Shown here in pieces: positions 33,388 through 44,093 of a stretch of DNA of 64,000 nucleotides; within the stretch, counting starts at the first letter, position 1, and each line of letters opens with the position of its first letter. Below the pieces are notes generated by a model, which ran no database searches, was not told the origin of the DNA, and was given only the letters and a program-made list of their open reading frames with translations. A program made the translations under genes and the position numbers. This DNA is from Drechslerella dactyloides (lineage: Eukaryota > Ascomycota > Orbiliomycetes > Orbiliales > Orbiliaceae). The DNA is taken from the NCBI GenBank assembly GCA_020064725.1, contig JAGTWJ010000003.1, positions 2,232,001-2,296,000 on the forward strand, given 5' to 3'.

Positions 33388-34937
33388 ATGGCGTCCCATC
33401 TGCCCCGCCTCGAAAACCTTGACGGCCTGTCAGAGGCCTACAAAAACAATTCCGCCCTCTTCAATACCGTGGTTGGATACGCAGTCGTGCTTCTATCCAT
33501 CATATTCCTGTGCCGTGAATACCTCCCGTTTGCAATCCGTCGCAAACCGGCCTTCGGGCTACCCCCGGCAGTCAGCAACATCAGCGACGAATTCAAGTAC
33601 TCTAAAGACCAAGAACCAGGGCAGACCTTCAAAGTCAAAAGCCTATGGGTCTACCCCGTCAAAGGATGCAGAGGCATCGAAGTAACCTCGTCTGATATAT
33701 GCCATACGGGGTACGTAAGCTCAGCGCGTGGGGTGTCCATCTATAAGCTTGTATCACCTACAGGGAAGCTATACGTATCGGATCGGAGCCAAGCTAACTT
33801 CTGGGGGTCCTCGTTACACAACAGACTACAGTACGACAGACAGCTCATGTTCGCAAGCTGTAGTCCCGGGACCGAAGCGTGGTCGTTCGCCTCGCAGCGG
33901 GGATTCCCCAAGATGGCACTGATACACACGGCCATTGACCCTGCTAAGAACACTCTGACAATTTCATATCCAGCCAAGCCGCACTTCCCGGCGTCTCTCA
34001 TCTACGGAAACAGGTTTCGAAAGTCCTTTACGGTCCCGCTGAACGTCAATTTGCTACCGGAGAAGCAGTTGGCGAGGTACTCGGTCAAGAAAGTCGAGAT
34101 CTGGAAGCAGGAGACCGAAGCGTATGATCTCAGCGCTCACATTCCACAGGAGCTGAAGGATGTGGTGTTTTCAAAGAACTATACAAAGGTGGACGTCGGG
34201 CTCTTTGCCGTGGTCGATGGGAAGAACAGAGGCATTAAGATCATGGGGCCGCCGGTAGAGCTTCTTGGACGGGAGGGCAAGATCGGGTTCGCAGACTTTG
34301 TAAGCCGTTTTGCAACGACCCAACGACTTTGTAGATACACCCATGCTAACGGCCGACGAATCCAATTGCAAGGCTCCCATCCATATTTTAGGACTGGCGA
34401 GCGTACGGGCGTTCAACGAGCTTGTAAAGGGCGAAATCCCAAGGCTGTCAGCGCTACGCTTCCGCCCGAATGTCATCGTTTCCGGCAGCCCTTCCTTCGA
34501 CGAAGATAAATGGAAGATGCTCAGGATTGGGAACAACGACTATCATGTCATCTCGCGGACGCCGCGGTGCAAGGTCCCCAATAACGATCCGGACACCGGT
34601 GGTAAGACCCCTATGGCCGCGGTCATAATGTTGCATAGTCACTCGTTTCTATACTGACCTGTTTCTCGACAGAGCGGAACCGAAACGAGCCAGATGTGAC
34701 TCTTCGCGGGCAACGGAATATCGACCCGGGAGCACCGCTTCTGGGGTGTATGGGAATGCACATGGTGGCCTTCAAGAGAGGTAAGTAGAGGTCTTCCCCC
34801 CCGATATGACGCACAGCCGCTAACGGAATGCAGAGGGCATCGTAAGCGTTGGAGACGTGGTGGACGTTAAGGAGCGCACTGAAGAGCATATGTGGGGGCA
34901 GAACCTGTGGCACAAGGAATACCCCACCTCCAACTAG
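33388..34937 (+). CDS. Membrane-anchored MOSC-domain protein, mARC-like (412 aa, 5 exons)
   Basis: Exons are 33388-33710, 33825-34299, 34373-34601, 34673-34780 and 34834-34937, all in phase. A transmembrane anchor lies near residues 28-47. The MOSC N-terminal domain follows (VKSLWVYPVKGCRG ... GLQYDRQLMF), then the MOSC domain (FADFAPIHILGLAS, LRFRPNVIVSG). RTPRC at about residue 332 is followed by DPDTG; this Cys matches the residue that binds the molybdenum cofactor in the family. mARC-type proteins are N-terminally anchored in the outer mitochondrial membrane and reduce N-hydroxylated compounds; the same location here is inference. The third exon uses the acceptor TTGCAAG at 34372 after a clear TGCTAAC branch site. 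Intron 1 is 114 nt with no in-frame stop. Confidence 0.9.
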
Positions 34938-35083
34938 TATTTAGGTAACACACGCATGTACGTTCTACTTGACCCGCTGCCAGGCTGTGATTGAGATTGT
35001 ATTAATATTCTTGCATACGCGCGTCCATACACATGTTCCGAATAAATTACCACACTCGTTGTATATATCAGATCGGCACGAAT

Positions 35084-35641
35084 CTAAGTTGGCCTGTCGT
35101 ATTTGTTGAACGTAACTCGCCCCTCGACGCCGGACTTTTCAAAGACCTCCCTCATCGCTGCCTTTTCCGACTCTTCGGTAATCGGAATGTTCCGCTTCAC
35201 GGTATCGATCGTGCTCTCCGGGTTCCAGTTGAATAAAATCTTGGTCTCCGGTGACTTTTCGCGAATGCAATTGATCATATCCTCCATCCAGTGCTGTCAC
35301 GAAACATCACGATGTCAGCCATATATTTTATTCTTACAAGTATACGTTCGCTTTGATGTCTGTTGGTTGGTACAATATGCACTTACCGTCAAATCTTTGT
35401 TCCCGCGGACGCCCCAGCCGATGATCACAGCGTCCCACTTTGTTTCGAGAAGCTTGTCTTCGAAGAATTTGATCCCCTGTTCCGGCGCGATAAAGTATCC
35501 TATGGCATCGTAACCCTCTTGCAGGAGGATACCGACAGCCTCGAGTAAACCCGTTCGAACGCGCTCAGGCGGCCAGCCCCAGGCTGGGAGCGTGTGGTGG
35601 TCGTACGGGAGGCCCGTGAAGAAGACCTTTGGCGGCGCCAT
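35084..35641 (-). CDS. Conserved-looking small alpha/beta hypothetical protein (154 aa)
   Basis: Exons are 35641-35387 and 35293-35084, joined in phase 0 with a GTAAGT donor. The protein starts MAPPKVFFTGLPYDHH. The sequence alternates strand and helix: KVFFTGLP, LLEAVGILLQEGYDA, WDAVIIGWGVRG, MINCIREKSPETKILFNW, as in a small Rossmann- or flavodoxin-like fold. I see no nucleotide-binding P-loop and no catalytic motif I recognise. There is no signal peptide or membrane segment. It converges on the MOSC gene with a 146-bp gap. Similar short proteins exist in filamentous fungi without an assigned role as far as I know. The gene call is good; the function is unknown. Confidence 0.75.
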
Positions 35642-36888
35642 TGTCGATTCCACGTAGTTTCCCAAGCTTTATAGCTGTAAATTTTCTCAAATCGCAGAGT
35701 AGGATTGATGCCTTCGAGTTTTAAAGCACTGTAAACTCGTGAAAATAATATTACGAAGGGTTGGCAGCTTGCCTTTGGCGATAGCGGGATCAATCACGGC
35801 GGCGCGGGGCTGATACTTATATCATTTAGCCCGAGCAAGCCAGCTACCTAGCTAGCCCCAAATTCGGCATCGCTTAACCTGATCCCGCGAGCCATTTCGG
35901 CCATGGCCAGCCTGGTCGGCCGGCAAGCTTGAAGGGGAATCTCGAAATCGCATTCCCGTTCACGGCCGAGAGCTGAATTGAGAGGCGTCTCTGTACTACG
36001 TCGTTGTGCGGGCAAACCACCCCGCCGACCAATCACGCGCATTCCAGACGAAAGCAGGAAAGCTGCCCTGAAGACAGGCTGGGGGCAGCTAGCTAAGCTC
36101 TCGGCCGTATATCGTCTATATGCCGAGCCCTCTAGCTGCCCTAGATTATAACTAATCGTACGAGTGGTTCAGAGCACCCGTGCGGCCGTGTGAGTATACG
36201 AATAGCTACTCCAGGTGCCGAAGATATGGGAATATCACATCAGGAAGTACCGACTGAATATCAGGCGGAGCACGCAGACAAGACTACCGACAGCTAGATA
36301 TCGGCGCCGACACGTCTTATTAATACCTAAGAGATATCCAAAGAAACGCATACGTCAGCACACCTCCTCGAGCTCGGAGAAGTAGAAGTGGGGATTCCCA
36401 GCAGAAGCGATATTCGTATGCATGCCCTGTCGATTAATCCTGGCAGGTAACACAGTGCAATACTAAATGCAACAACACGCCGCCAGTATCTTCGCCTCAG
36501 GTCCGGTTCAATGCACGCTAGTATACTAGGACTGCCGTCGAGGATTATATCCGTAGGGCTAGAGCTAGAAATATCTATAGATACCATGTGATGCAACTTC
36601 AGGGAATGTACCTAGGTATGTAAAATTCATGAAGACAACTATAACAGGTTATAACATTTGAAGGAAAGACCGAGCGCAAGTCCACCGCAGGTCGATCGAG
36701 TCAGGATGGCAGTATATCCTGGCCGATTCGCCTGCAGCTATGAAAACATTGACACAATAACTCGACCCATAGACAGTATATATATGCATGCAACGCCCCA
36801 ATTTTCTTATAATTCCAAAACCAAAACTGAAAAATGTAAGAAAGAACCACACGCGAACAGTATCCCCGCACTCAAGATCACAAAAACT
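35642..36888. other. Intergenic, no gene seen
   Basis: This is 1.25 kb of mixed composition with many CTAGCT-type short motifs. No supported frame is present. Confidence 0.5.
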
Positions 36889-37614
36889 CTACGCCGCCAT
36901 CTCGGGAAACTTCATACAAAAGCAAAAGCGGACCCTCCCAGCACTCGAAGTAAGACTCAGCACCCTTGAACTCTGCAACCCCCTCTTCAACAGCCGCTCA
37001 AAGTACACAACAGCCTCCGCCTTCCGATCCACAAGATGGGCGGGCAGACAGTCCGTCCAGAACTCGCATTCCTCACCGGGACGACGCACGAACTCCGGGA
37101 GGTTGTTCTTAACGATCCGGTTGGCGATGTATCCGCGGATCTTGTCGTGTTCGACTTTGAGTTTGGTGAGGATATCGATCGCCTGGTCGGAGACCCAGGT
37201 TTCGAGGGCGGCGCGCTCGCGGATGAGGGTGCGGGCCTCGTAGACGTCCGTTGTGATTTCCTCGAACCAGTCCGCGAGGAACTCGAGGCGTTCGTGGCCG
37301 ACTGCTGATGCTGGGAATTCGGCCGGCGGCGACTCGTGTTCGATCGGTGTGGTTTCCCCGGTTGGTGTATTACCGTCGGTGTCGATGTCGATGTCCGGTT
37401 CCGTTGGTGTGTTTTCTCGGGAGGGGACTTCGATGTTGATGTTGATGTCGATGTCGTCGTCGGTGTTTATGCTGGAGGGGGTCCAGACGCCTGTCCTGCG
37501 GGGTATGGGGACCGGTGAATTGTCCTGGAAGGGCGTGCACAAGGAGTCCCACAGACTCAGGGGCCTACGCCGGGGTGGAGCAGTGGCTCCACTTAAGCCG
37601 AACATCGTGGCCAC
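36889..37614 (-). CDS. Hypothetical protein with acidic Asp/Ile repeat (241 aa)
   Basis: This is a single open frame of 241 aa. The N-terminal 40 residues are Pro/Arg/Ser-rich. Residues about 50-95 are an acidic low-complexity stretch of alternating Asp and Ile (DDIDININIE, DIDIDTDG) and Thr-Pro pairs, possible phosphosites. Residues about 105-215 form a helical domain (LEFLADWFEEITTDVYEAR, then ETWVSDQAIDILTKLKVEHD) with FWTDCLP. The C-terminus is hydrophobic and Cys-containing. No signal peptide or known domain is recognised. The helical half looks like a true folded protein, so the gene is probably real; its function is unknown. Confidence 0.6.
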   Translation of the reverse strand: MATMFGLSGATAPPRRRPLSLWDSLCTPFQDNSPVPIPRRTGVWTPSSINTDDDIDININIEVPSRENTPTEPDIDIDTDGNTPTGETTPIEHESPPAEFPASAVGHERLEFLADWFEEITTDVYEARTLIRERAALETWVSDQAIDILTKLKVEHDKIRGYIANRIVKNNLPEFVRRPGEECEFWTDCLPAHLVDRKAEAVVYFERLLKRGLQSSRVLSLTSSAGRVRFCFCMKFPEMAA

Positions 37615-38270
37615 AGTGATGATAGTGAGTCTTTCAGGATGGTATGGCCATGTGAATGTTACGTGTGAGACTCCGATTGTTAAAAAAAAAAAAGGGGGGG
37701 GGGGCAGCTGCCTCGGAGGGCGTGCGTCCTTTTATGACATATCTTGAAAAGGCCATGTCGGTGTACAGTCTGTCCGTACACCTATGCTCTCAACAGCGAG
37801 CCGGCGGCTAGCCCCGCGACTACACCTATGCTATACATCTGCGCTGACAAAACTGCGCATGCGCATACGTCATGTCGAGAATACGGCCACCTAGGCATGA
37901 AAAATTCCAAGATGAGAAGCTAGCTCGACGGATATCGTGACTGCTCAAAGGAGTTTACAGCATTCGGAAGCTCCGGAGGCATGAGCAATATTAATAGCGG
38001 TATGTAAGTAGACAACATGCATATATTTTTGATATCTAGAAACGCCAAAACCTGTAGCAGAAAGACATAAGCCAGCCGGGAGCGGACGCATATTCGCGTC
38101 CGCATCCCCCTATATACCCCATCAATAGGCTGCTAACACTCTATCCTCGATAAAATACAAATACACTCATGAGCTCAAAGAATGCCTCGACCCATGTCTA
38201 ATCCTATATATACAAAAAAAAAAAAAAAACAGTGGTAGAAGCCTCCTGCATATATTCCCGCCCCTGGCAC
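37615..38270. other. Intergenic with homopolymer runs
   Basis: This is upstream of the 36889-37614 gene. It holds a poly(A)-poly(G) junction at 37682-37704 and a poly(A) run at about 38214-38229. No gene is present. Confidence 0.5.
37682..37704. repeat. A12-G11 homopolymer junction
   Basis: Twelve A are followed directly by eleven G, about 70 bp upstream of the start codon of the minus-strand gene ending at 37614. On its coding strand this reads C11-T12. Confidence 0.85.
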
Positions 38271-38798
38271 CTACGGCGAGAGGCTGATCGGCCGCTCAGG
38301 GCCTCCCCGCGCTGGATCCTCGACACGACGCGGAGGCTCTTCCTGGATGGAGGATTCCGGAAAGCCAAAATGGTGGGGGCCGTGGTCGATGGCCGAAGGA
38401 GGCGAGAGAGAGCCAGAAACCAACGTGGCCGAACTCCCGTTGGAGTTTTCGTAGCCGTCGTGACCATCACCGTTGGCGGGGTTGAACATGATCGTGATGG
38501 TGACGGTGCAGGTGCCCCTGGATACTGAGGCTGAGGCTGAGGCCGGGGCACCCTCGAAGGTAGAGGCGCCGGCAGAGGCAGAAGCACCGGCAGAGGCAAT
38601 GGTAGAGGTAGAGGTGGAGGTGGAGGTGGAGGTAGAGGGACCAGCAGAAGTGAAGATGAGGATAGAAGAAGGAGGAGGTGGTGGGGGTGTCTCCTCTCTG
38701 GTTGTCGCGACATCCTCAGCCCGCTGGGCCTGATGGTAGCATTCGGTGCAGATTGTCATGCACATCTTGAAAGTTGTAAGATATAAATATATCTTCAA
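38271..38798 (-). CDS. Low-complexity Ser/Thr/Ala-rich hypothetical protein
   Basis: This is an open frame of 175 aa with candidate starts at 38798 and, more likely, 38765 (MCMTICTECYHQAQ). The start resembles short fungal proteins opening with MC and a CxxC. A Pro run, a long Ser-Thr and Ser-Ala repeat section (about residues 55-95) and a His/Pro/Glu-rich C-terminus follow. There is no signal peptide or known domain. The repeat section comes from GGTAGA/GGTGGA-type trinucleotide-rich DNA, so the open frame could partly be compositional. It may be a distant relative of the two Cys-motif genes at 1338-2434. Coding status is uncertain. Confidence 0.4.
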   Translation of the reverse strand: MKIYLYLTTFKMCMTICTECYHQAQRAEDVATTREETPPPPPPSSILIFTSAGPSTSTSTSTSTSTIASAGASASAGASTFEGAPASASASVSRGTCTVTITIMFNPANGDGHDGYENSNGSSATLVSGSLSPPSAIDHGPHHFGFPESSIQEEPPRRVEDPARGGPERPISLSP

Positions 38799-39316
38799 AG
38801 GGTGAGAAATATCTTCAAATTGGAGGATTGGTTGGGAAGATGGACGGTGAGTGGAGGGATGATGCAGTTGGAGTCCGTTCGTCCTGGGGAACGGCGCCTT
38901 TTAAAGTACGGCGAGAAAGCTCCTAGGTGGCTATTTCCCTACACTCGAGCACGAAAGTCGACGGGGGATCATACGTGGACTGAGCGGATTGCGACAATAT
39001 GAGGTGATACATACGACACCACCACGAACTGTCTACTATAAGGGCTCACTACTGCTTAGGAAAGCATAGCTACATTCAATATACGAGAGACCATAAGCAC
39101 CCGTGAGCTACAATTTGCAGATCTGGAGCATTTTATTACTGTACGGAGGTCATGGTCAGAGCGACGAGTGCCCCAAAAACAGTGTTCGCCAATGCAGCGA
39201 CGCAATATATACAGCCACGCCAATCTCAGCAGACGAGATGAAAGGTAGAGAAAAAAGAGCAGAGAAGCGCCCGACGCCGTCCTGGATATCTCGTACAAGC
39301 ATACGAGATGGCGACT
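38799..39316. other. Intergenic, no gene seen
   Basis: This holds the upstream region of the low-complexity gene and the 3' end of the gene at 39317-39955. Confidence 0.5.
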
Positions 39317-39955
39317 CTACCTGTTCTGAGCAGGGGTCTCCGTCGCCTCAGGCTTCGACGCAGGGAAGCGAATTTTAAGAGTAATTACCTTTTCTCGGCG
39401 TCCGTACTCGTACGTCTTAATTTGTGTGGTCGACTCTGGAAAGCCCATTTCTTTCAGCATGCGGTCGAAGAACCTTTGCGCATCGTCGGCCAATGATTCC
39501 ATCGCGGTTGGCAGGGCGTCCGTGACCCAATCGTACGATAGTCTATCGTCTCGAGCGAAGCTGGGGAAATTCGAAATCTTCCTATCCTTGTTGTATTCCT
39601 GGAGTTGCATTTGTCGGTAGCCTAGCGATTGCAGAAGTTGTTTGCTTTGCTCCTGCAGCCACTGGTCGAGAACGCCAGACTTGCCGTTGGTCGATAGCGA
39701 GCTGGCGAGGTTGCTGCGGGCGGCGTGAAGGTCTGCTCTGAACCGTTCGCCATAGTTGGAGAGGAACTTTTTGGTGGACTTGTTGTCGAAGTCGGTACTG
39801 GGTATCTCATAGGGGCGCTTTTTATAGAAGTAGTGGAAGTATCGATTTTGTCCATATACGATGAGAGAAACTGGGACGGCCAGGATCATTCCGGTGGTGA
39901 TGCCGCGGACGATATGTCTGCGCAGGATGGCGCGGGAGGAGAGTCTGGAAGCCAT
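39317..39955 (-). CDS. Probable mitochondrial membrane protein, hypothetical (212 aa)
   Basis: This is a single exon from ATG 39955; the frame stays open further upstream, but MASRLSSRAILRRH fits a start. Residues 1-16 are Arg/Ser-rich without acidic residues, as in a mitochondrial presequence. A hydrophobic segment follows at about 17-34 (GMILAVPVSLIVYG). The rest is soluble: a charged helical part, a Gln/Leu-rich helix (DQWLQEQSKQLLQSL), a conserved-looking core (RLSYDWVTDALPTAMESL) and a Glu/Thr/Pro-rich end. I do not recognise a domain. It is divergent from the surface-protein gene at 40810. The gene is likely real; location is inference from the N-terminus. Confidence 0.7.
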   Translation of the reverse strand: MASRLSSRAILRRHIVRGITTGMILAVPVSLIVYGQNRYFHYFYKKRPYEIPSTDFDNKSTKKFLSNYGERFRADLHAARSNLASSLSTNGKSGVLDQWLQEQSKQLLQSLGYRQMQLQEYNKDRKISNFPSFARDDRLSYDWVTDALPTAMESLADDAQRFFDRMLKEMGFPESTTQIKTYEYGRREKVITLKIRFPASKPEATETPAQNR

Positions 39956-40809
39956 GGCGGTAGAGCTGGGCGGAAGGGCAGCTTGGTAGACAGCCGTGAG
40001 ATGGGGGTCGTGGAGTGATGTCGGGAGGAAAGAAGGTTTGAATGAACAGACGAGAGAGCATATGCGGGCGATCCGATGTCTGTTCGACGGCGACCCGCTG
40101 CGAAATAATGCAACGTCGCAGTGTGTTGCACATTTGCGTTGCGTGAGGTGTTTGACGGCGTTTGACACTGTTTGACCGGAAGTTAATTACCTGTTTCGGG
40201 ACAGCTAGGCTGAGGAATTGGCATGACAACGCAGCGTTGACGGCCCGGCGGGAATCCCGGCCAGCAGCCAGCAGCCAGCCAGCAAGCAGCGGGCCATGAC
40301 GCCAGCGACGAGAGCGGCCTGTTTTCCTCCCACCCATCCATCCATCCCATCACTCACATCGCCCTCACTCACATCTACAGACATCTTGAACATCTCCTCT
40401 CCCGTTCACGATCTTGAGTTTTAAAGATCAATTGCGACTTCGCTCGTTTGTGCGACACCGACCGCTTACGGCTAGCTTCCCTGTCGCAGAGCATAGCTCT
40501 ATCTGACGGACGGACGGACAACGGTACGTATCGATGGAACTTCCACAGGAACACGGCCGCCGTGGGCGCTTCTACAAATGACGCCTGCTAAACATAGACT
40601 GCACATTTACCAGTTCCACAGTTTTTACCAGCAAGCCCGCCTGCCTGCCATCAGTCAAGTCAAGTCAAAGTCATCGTGCCGTTCTTGACAGCCGGACAGA
40701 CGTACATACGCACAGACGCCCAGATCTGCCGGTCTCCCCGTCTACAGCGACTACCTACTCCGCCCTTGACAACCACAAACCCGAACGAAACATTAATACG
40801 AACACTGCG
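39956..40809. promoter_or_regulatory. Divergent intergenic region with short tandem repeats
   Basis: An 854-bp region lies between divergent genes. It contains a CAGC/CAGCCAG-rich run at about 40261-40289, GACG(GAC)n at about 40507-40519 and CAAGT repeats at about 40656-40670. No regulator site is assigned. Confidence 0.5.
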
Positions 40810-41817
40810 ATGCCGTCGCTGTCGAGAGCCGCCCGGATCGCAGCGATTCTCGCCCTAACCGACCTCGTCGGCGCCGAGACTCTCTTCTTCCCAGCCTTCG
40901 AGGCCGCCGCCCCCGCCGACAACCTTTTCCGCCGACAGAACAACGGCAATTGTCCCGCAAACACCAACTCGTGCGCATCCATCTCGTACCCGGGCTTCTG
41001 CTGCATCAACACCGCCCACTGCGCGCTCGACAACGCCGGCCACATCGCCTGCTGCCCGAACGGCATCGTCTGCAGCGGCACCGTCGCGCAGCAGGACGGC
41101 CGATGCAACAACGGCTACTACGCCTGTCCGAGCAGCCTGTACTCCGGCGGCTGCTGTCTGTCCGGCTACGAGTTCTGCGCGAAGAACCGCTGCATCGGCG
41201 CCAGCGATGGGATCGCGTCGGTCGTCGCAGCCGTGCCGGGTCTGGTCATATCGGCGGCTGGCAACGGCGTCGGCGTGTACCGGACGGTGACCAGCTCCGG
41301 CGGGGCGATTGCTACGAGCTTTGTCGGAGACGCCGGGGCCGTGTATTCGAGTTACATCGCGAATCCCGCAGGCGCAGCGGGCAGCTGGCTGGGGAGCTTG
41401 TACACGGCTGCGTCGACGGCGGTGACTGGCTTCCCGATCCCGACTATCGAGCCGAGTTTGATCAACAGCGTCACGAGCGCGGGCGGCAGCGCGTACTCGG
41501 ATTTCCGCAGCGATTTGGGAGCGTGGTATACGAGCTTCACGAGCCAGTTTGGGAGCGGCTACACGAGCTTTTTGAACGGCGCGGGGCAGTACGTTACGAC
41601 GATTGATACGATTGTGAACGGCATCGCGACGCAGACGGCGGTGACGGTGCAGTTTCCGGCCTTCGTGCAGGCGCAGCCGACGGGGAACGTCGGCGTGCGG
41701 AGCGCGAGGATATTCGGTATCGGCGGAGATGGCGCCAGCAGTAGGGGCGGCATGGTGTTTTTGTGGGTGTGGACGGTGGGGTTGGGTGTGTTTACAGCGG
41801 TCGTCGGGTGGCTGTAA
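40810..41817 (+). CDS. GPI-type Cys-rich cell-surface protein (335 aa)
   Basis: This is a single exon. Residues 1-22 form a signal peptide, and a Kex2-like RR lies near residue 41. A Cys-rich module of 14 cysteines (about residues 48-136) follows, with GFCC, ACCPNG and GGCCLSGYEFC spacing. Such modules occur in many secreted proteins of filamentous fungi. The middle (about 140-290) is Ser/Gly/Ala/Tyr-rich with recurring YSS/YTS/YSDF elements, a likely glycosylated stalk. The C-terminus has small residues (GASSRGG) and a hydrophobic tail (VFLWVWTVGLGVF) with no following charges, fitting GPI attachment. A wall or plasma-membrane role is likely; no enzymatic motif is visible. Codons are strongly C/G-ending. 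Confidence 0.85.
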   Translation: MPSLSRAARIAAILALTDLVGAETLFFPAFEAAAPADNLFRRQNNGNCPANTNSCASISYPGFCCINTAHCALDNAGHIACCPNGIVCSGTVAQQDGRCNNGYYACPSSLYSGGCCLSGYEFCAKNRCIGASDGIASVVAAVPGLVISAAGNGVGVYRTVTSSGGAIATSFVGDAGAVYSSYIANPAGAAGSWLGSLYTAASTAVTGFPIPTIEPSLINSVTSAGGSAYSDFRSDLGAWYTSFTSQFGSGYTSFLNGAGQYVTTIDTIVNGIATQTAVTVQFPAFVQAQPTGNVGVRSARIFGIGGDGASSRGGMVFLWVWTVGLGVFTAVVGWL

Positions 41818-42868
41818 GCAGATTCTACTATTTGAAGATGGTAGGTATATGAAGCTATGAAGGACCGCATTTTGCATCGTTACTTGTATTTTACCTTTTT
41901 GTCAGATCATATCCCCGAGACGGGTTGGATCATGTTTGTTGGATGGATCGGTTTTTTTGACTTTAGCATGTGCATTTTGATACCTCGCCGCATACGCCTT
42001 GATGTTGTCGTTTTTTGTGTGCTCTGCCTGTAATGTTACATGATGCACCTGTATGTATGATAGATCCGGAATGATGAGATTCCCACGAACGCAATTAGTT
42101 CGTGAAGCCAACAGGCATTTTGTGCGGTTCATGACGTCGTGGGTCTCAGCTACCTCGGAGCGGACTCGGCTCGCCAACTGGATTGAGATCATTCTGCTGC
42201 TCCCGTCGGCTGAATTGGCTTTGGCCGCGAGCAAAGTCTGGCGATCCAGCCCGTAAAGAGCAAGATGGTGACTTTTCTAGCGCTGGAAAAGCAAGGTGAC
42301 TTTTCTCGCGCCCCGTGGGATCGCAAAGGCGGCATCGATCAGCCGCCAACGTTCTCGCAGCTTCATTCTCTCGAGCTCGCCCCGGCCGTCCACCCGAATA
42401 TATAATCCCTTGGCGACACCTAGCTACCCAGTTACTCTAGCTACCTTCACATCACGGCTTCGGGCGCTTGTAATACTTACCTTTGGAAACACAGTGTGTG
42501 CATTGAGTTTCTATCTGTCTCCTTTGCAAACCCCCAAATACATTCCGTTGCTTCGCATCTGTAATTCTAGTCCCTCAATCGATAACCTGTTGAGGAGATT
42601 CGAAGTATACGTGCAGTTGGATCGCGATCGAGCAGGTGAGGGTTCTAAACTCCAGAAATGGACGCCGTCGCTTGGCTAGCTCATCAACATCATCGCTCAC
42701 ACTCTCTCGTCTTACAGATAGCCAGCTCGGGGTCCTCGAGAGTCCACGTCCTCTGTCATACCAAAGTTCACCATCTACAAGCGATTGCCTTCCCTGTCGA
42801 GTGGCCTAGGTGGAAGTATCAGAACGGAGAGTCTCCCTGCATACTATATATAATCTTGTTCAGCGACA
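41818..42868. other. Intergenic, no gene seen
   Basis: In 1.05 kb there is a direct repeat AAGGTGACTTTTCT / AAGATGGTGACTTTTCT near 42260-42305. No supported coding frame is present. Confidence 0.5.
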
Positions 42869-43467
42869 ATGGGATCACAGACCACGGACGGTACGCGATG
42901 CATCCACCCTCCCGCTGTCGAGTGAATGCTAACGCGGTCTAAATCGCAGGCGCCCTCCTCTCCGCCAACGGCTACGCTCCAAAGAAGAGCTCCAAGAAGC
43001 AACAGGTCGCCGACTCCTGGGACGACGAAGACTCCTCCTCCGACGAACTACAGTCAAACCTCCCCTCGGACCTCAACCCACCGCCCCTCACCTCGCCCGC
43101 CCCGCCGCCAGCCCCGCCAGCACCCACCCACGCCGCAGCCACACCCCTCTCAGCCGACGACAACGGCTCCTCCGGCGGTGGCGGCGGTGGCGGCGCGTCG
43201 TACTACGCTTACGACCCGGAAACACACTCTCGCGCGGGCGGCGGGTACGGGTACACCGACGCGGCCTTCGAAGGGCAGCGACAGGCCAAGACGGACGCGG
43301 TCGCGCGGCGCATGATCGCCAGCGCGCTGGGCGTGCGGAGCCGCAGCACGAAGGAGCAGAAGGACTACGAGGCCAGCTTGAAGAAGAAGGCGCAGGAGGA
43401 GCGCGAGGAGCGGAAGCGCGCGGAGCAGGAGCGCGAGAAAGCCAAGGCCGCCATGTGGGATGATTAA
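42869..43467 (+). CDS. Small charged coiled-coil hypothetical protein (179 aa, 2 exons)
   Basis: Exons are 42869-42890 and 42950-43467; the intron has a TGCTAAC branch site and joins MGSQTTDG to ALLSANGYAPKK in phase. A Ser/Asp-rich acidic patch follows (DSWDDEDSSSDEL), then a Pro/Ala-rich linker, a Gly run and a conserved-looking segment (FEGQRQAKTDAVARRMIASA). The C-terminal helix is Lys/Glu/Arg-rich (EEREERKRAEQEREKAKAA) and ends MWDD. There is no signal peptide or membrane segment. The layout suggests a nuclear or cytosolic scaffold-type protein. I do not recognise the family. The clean intron and C-rich codons support a real gene. Confidence 0.75.
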
Positions 43468-44093
43468 TTCAGTCATTCAATTTATCATATCGACGGCCGT
43501 CGATGGTTGAGTCTGGCTTCGGACATTCGTGGAATCAGAACGACATGGTGTCTACATGTATATAATACCCGGTTGGTGCGGTGTGTCAATGAGCACACCG
43601 AAGGGATGAGTGCTGAATCGCCAGTGTACCTAATTGCTTCTCGTATCACGAACATCCTCAACCCCAAAGATCGAGATACCTCAACGGTCACAATTGAAAA
43701 GTTACCCCCGCGCGGGCGATACGGGATATCATTCCACTCACTCACTCGCTATCGTGACGCGTACGTGCGCTTACACCGGGCACTGCGGAACACCTGCCCG
43801 AGCGAGAAGGTGCCCGCCGTGCCCCTCACCCCGCCACTTTATCTAAGAAGTATGTACCAACATCGGCCAACGCCGCCCACGCTGCAGGAATCGATTGCGT
43901 GCATGCGGTATACGTATAAAAGGCTGCCCCGCGTCTCCGTATGCACGTCTTCGCCCGCCCGCCGGGAAGACGACTCCAATCTTTTCTCTTCAATCGTAAA
44001 TTTATCGGCACACGGATACCGATACGGCCTGTGTCCGCGTCGAGATACAGTTACAACGGTACAGGTGGAAGGTATAGATATAGATACCACGCC
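43468..44093. other. Upstream region of dipeptidyl peptidase III
   Basis: This is promoter and leader sequence. From 43941 the frame of the peptidase is already open and could encode an N-terminal extension (see findings). Confidence 0.5.

Noticed and set aside
34300..34334. 35-nt intron in the MOSC gene ending at the first TAG
   Set aside because: It is too short and leads to a stop. The acceptor at 34372 with a TGCTAAC branch site restores the frame and the FADFAPI family motif.
40855..41877. 340-codon open frame on the minus strand opposite the 40810 gene
   Set aside because: It is an Arg/Ala-rich antisense shadow; the sense strand encodes a signal peptide, a regular Cys pattern and a GPI tail.
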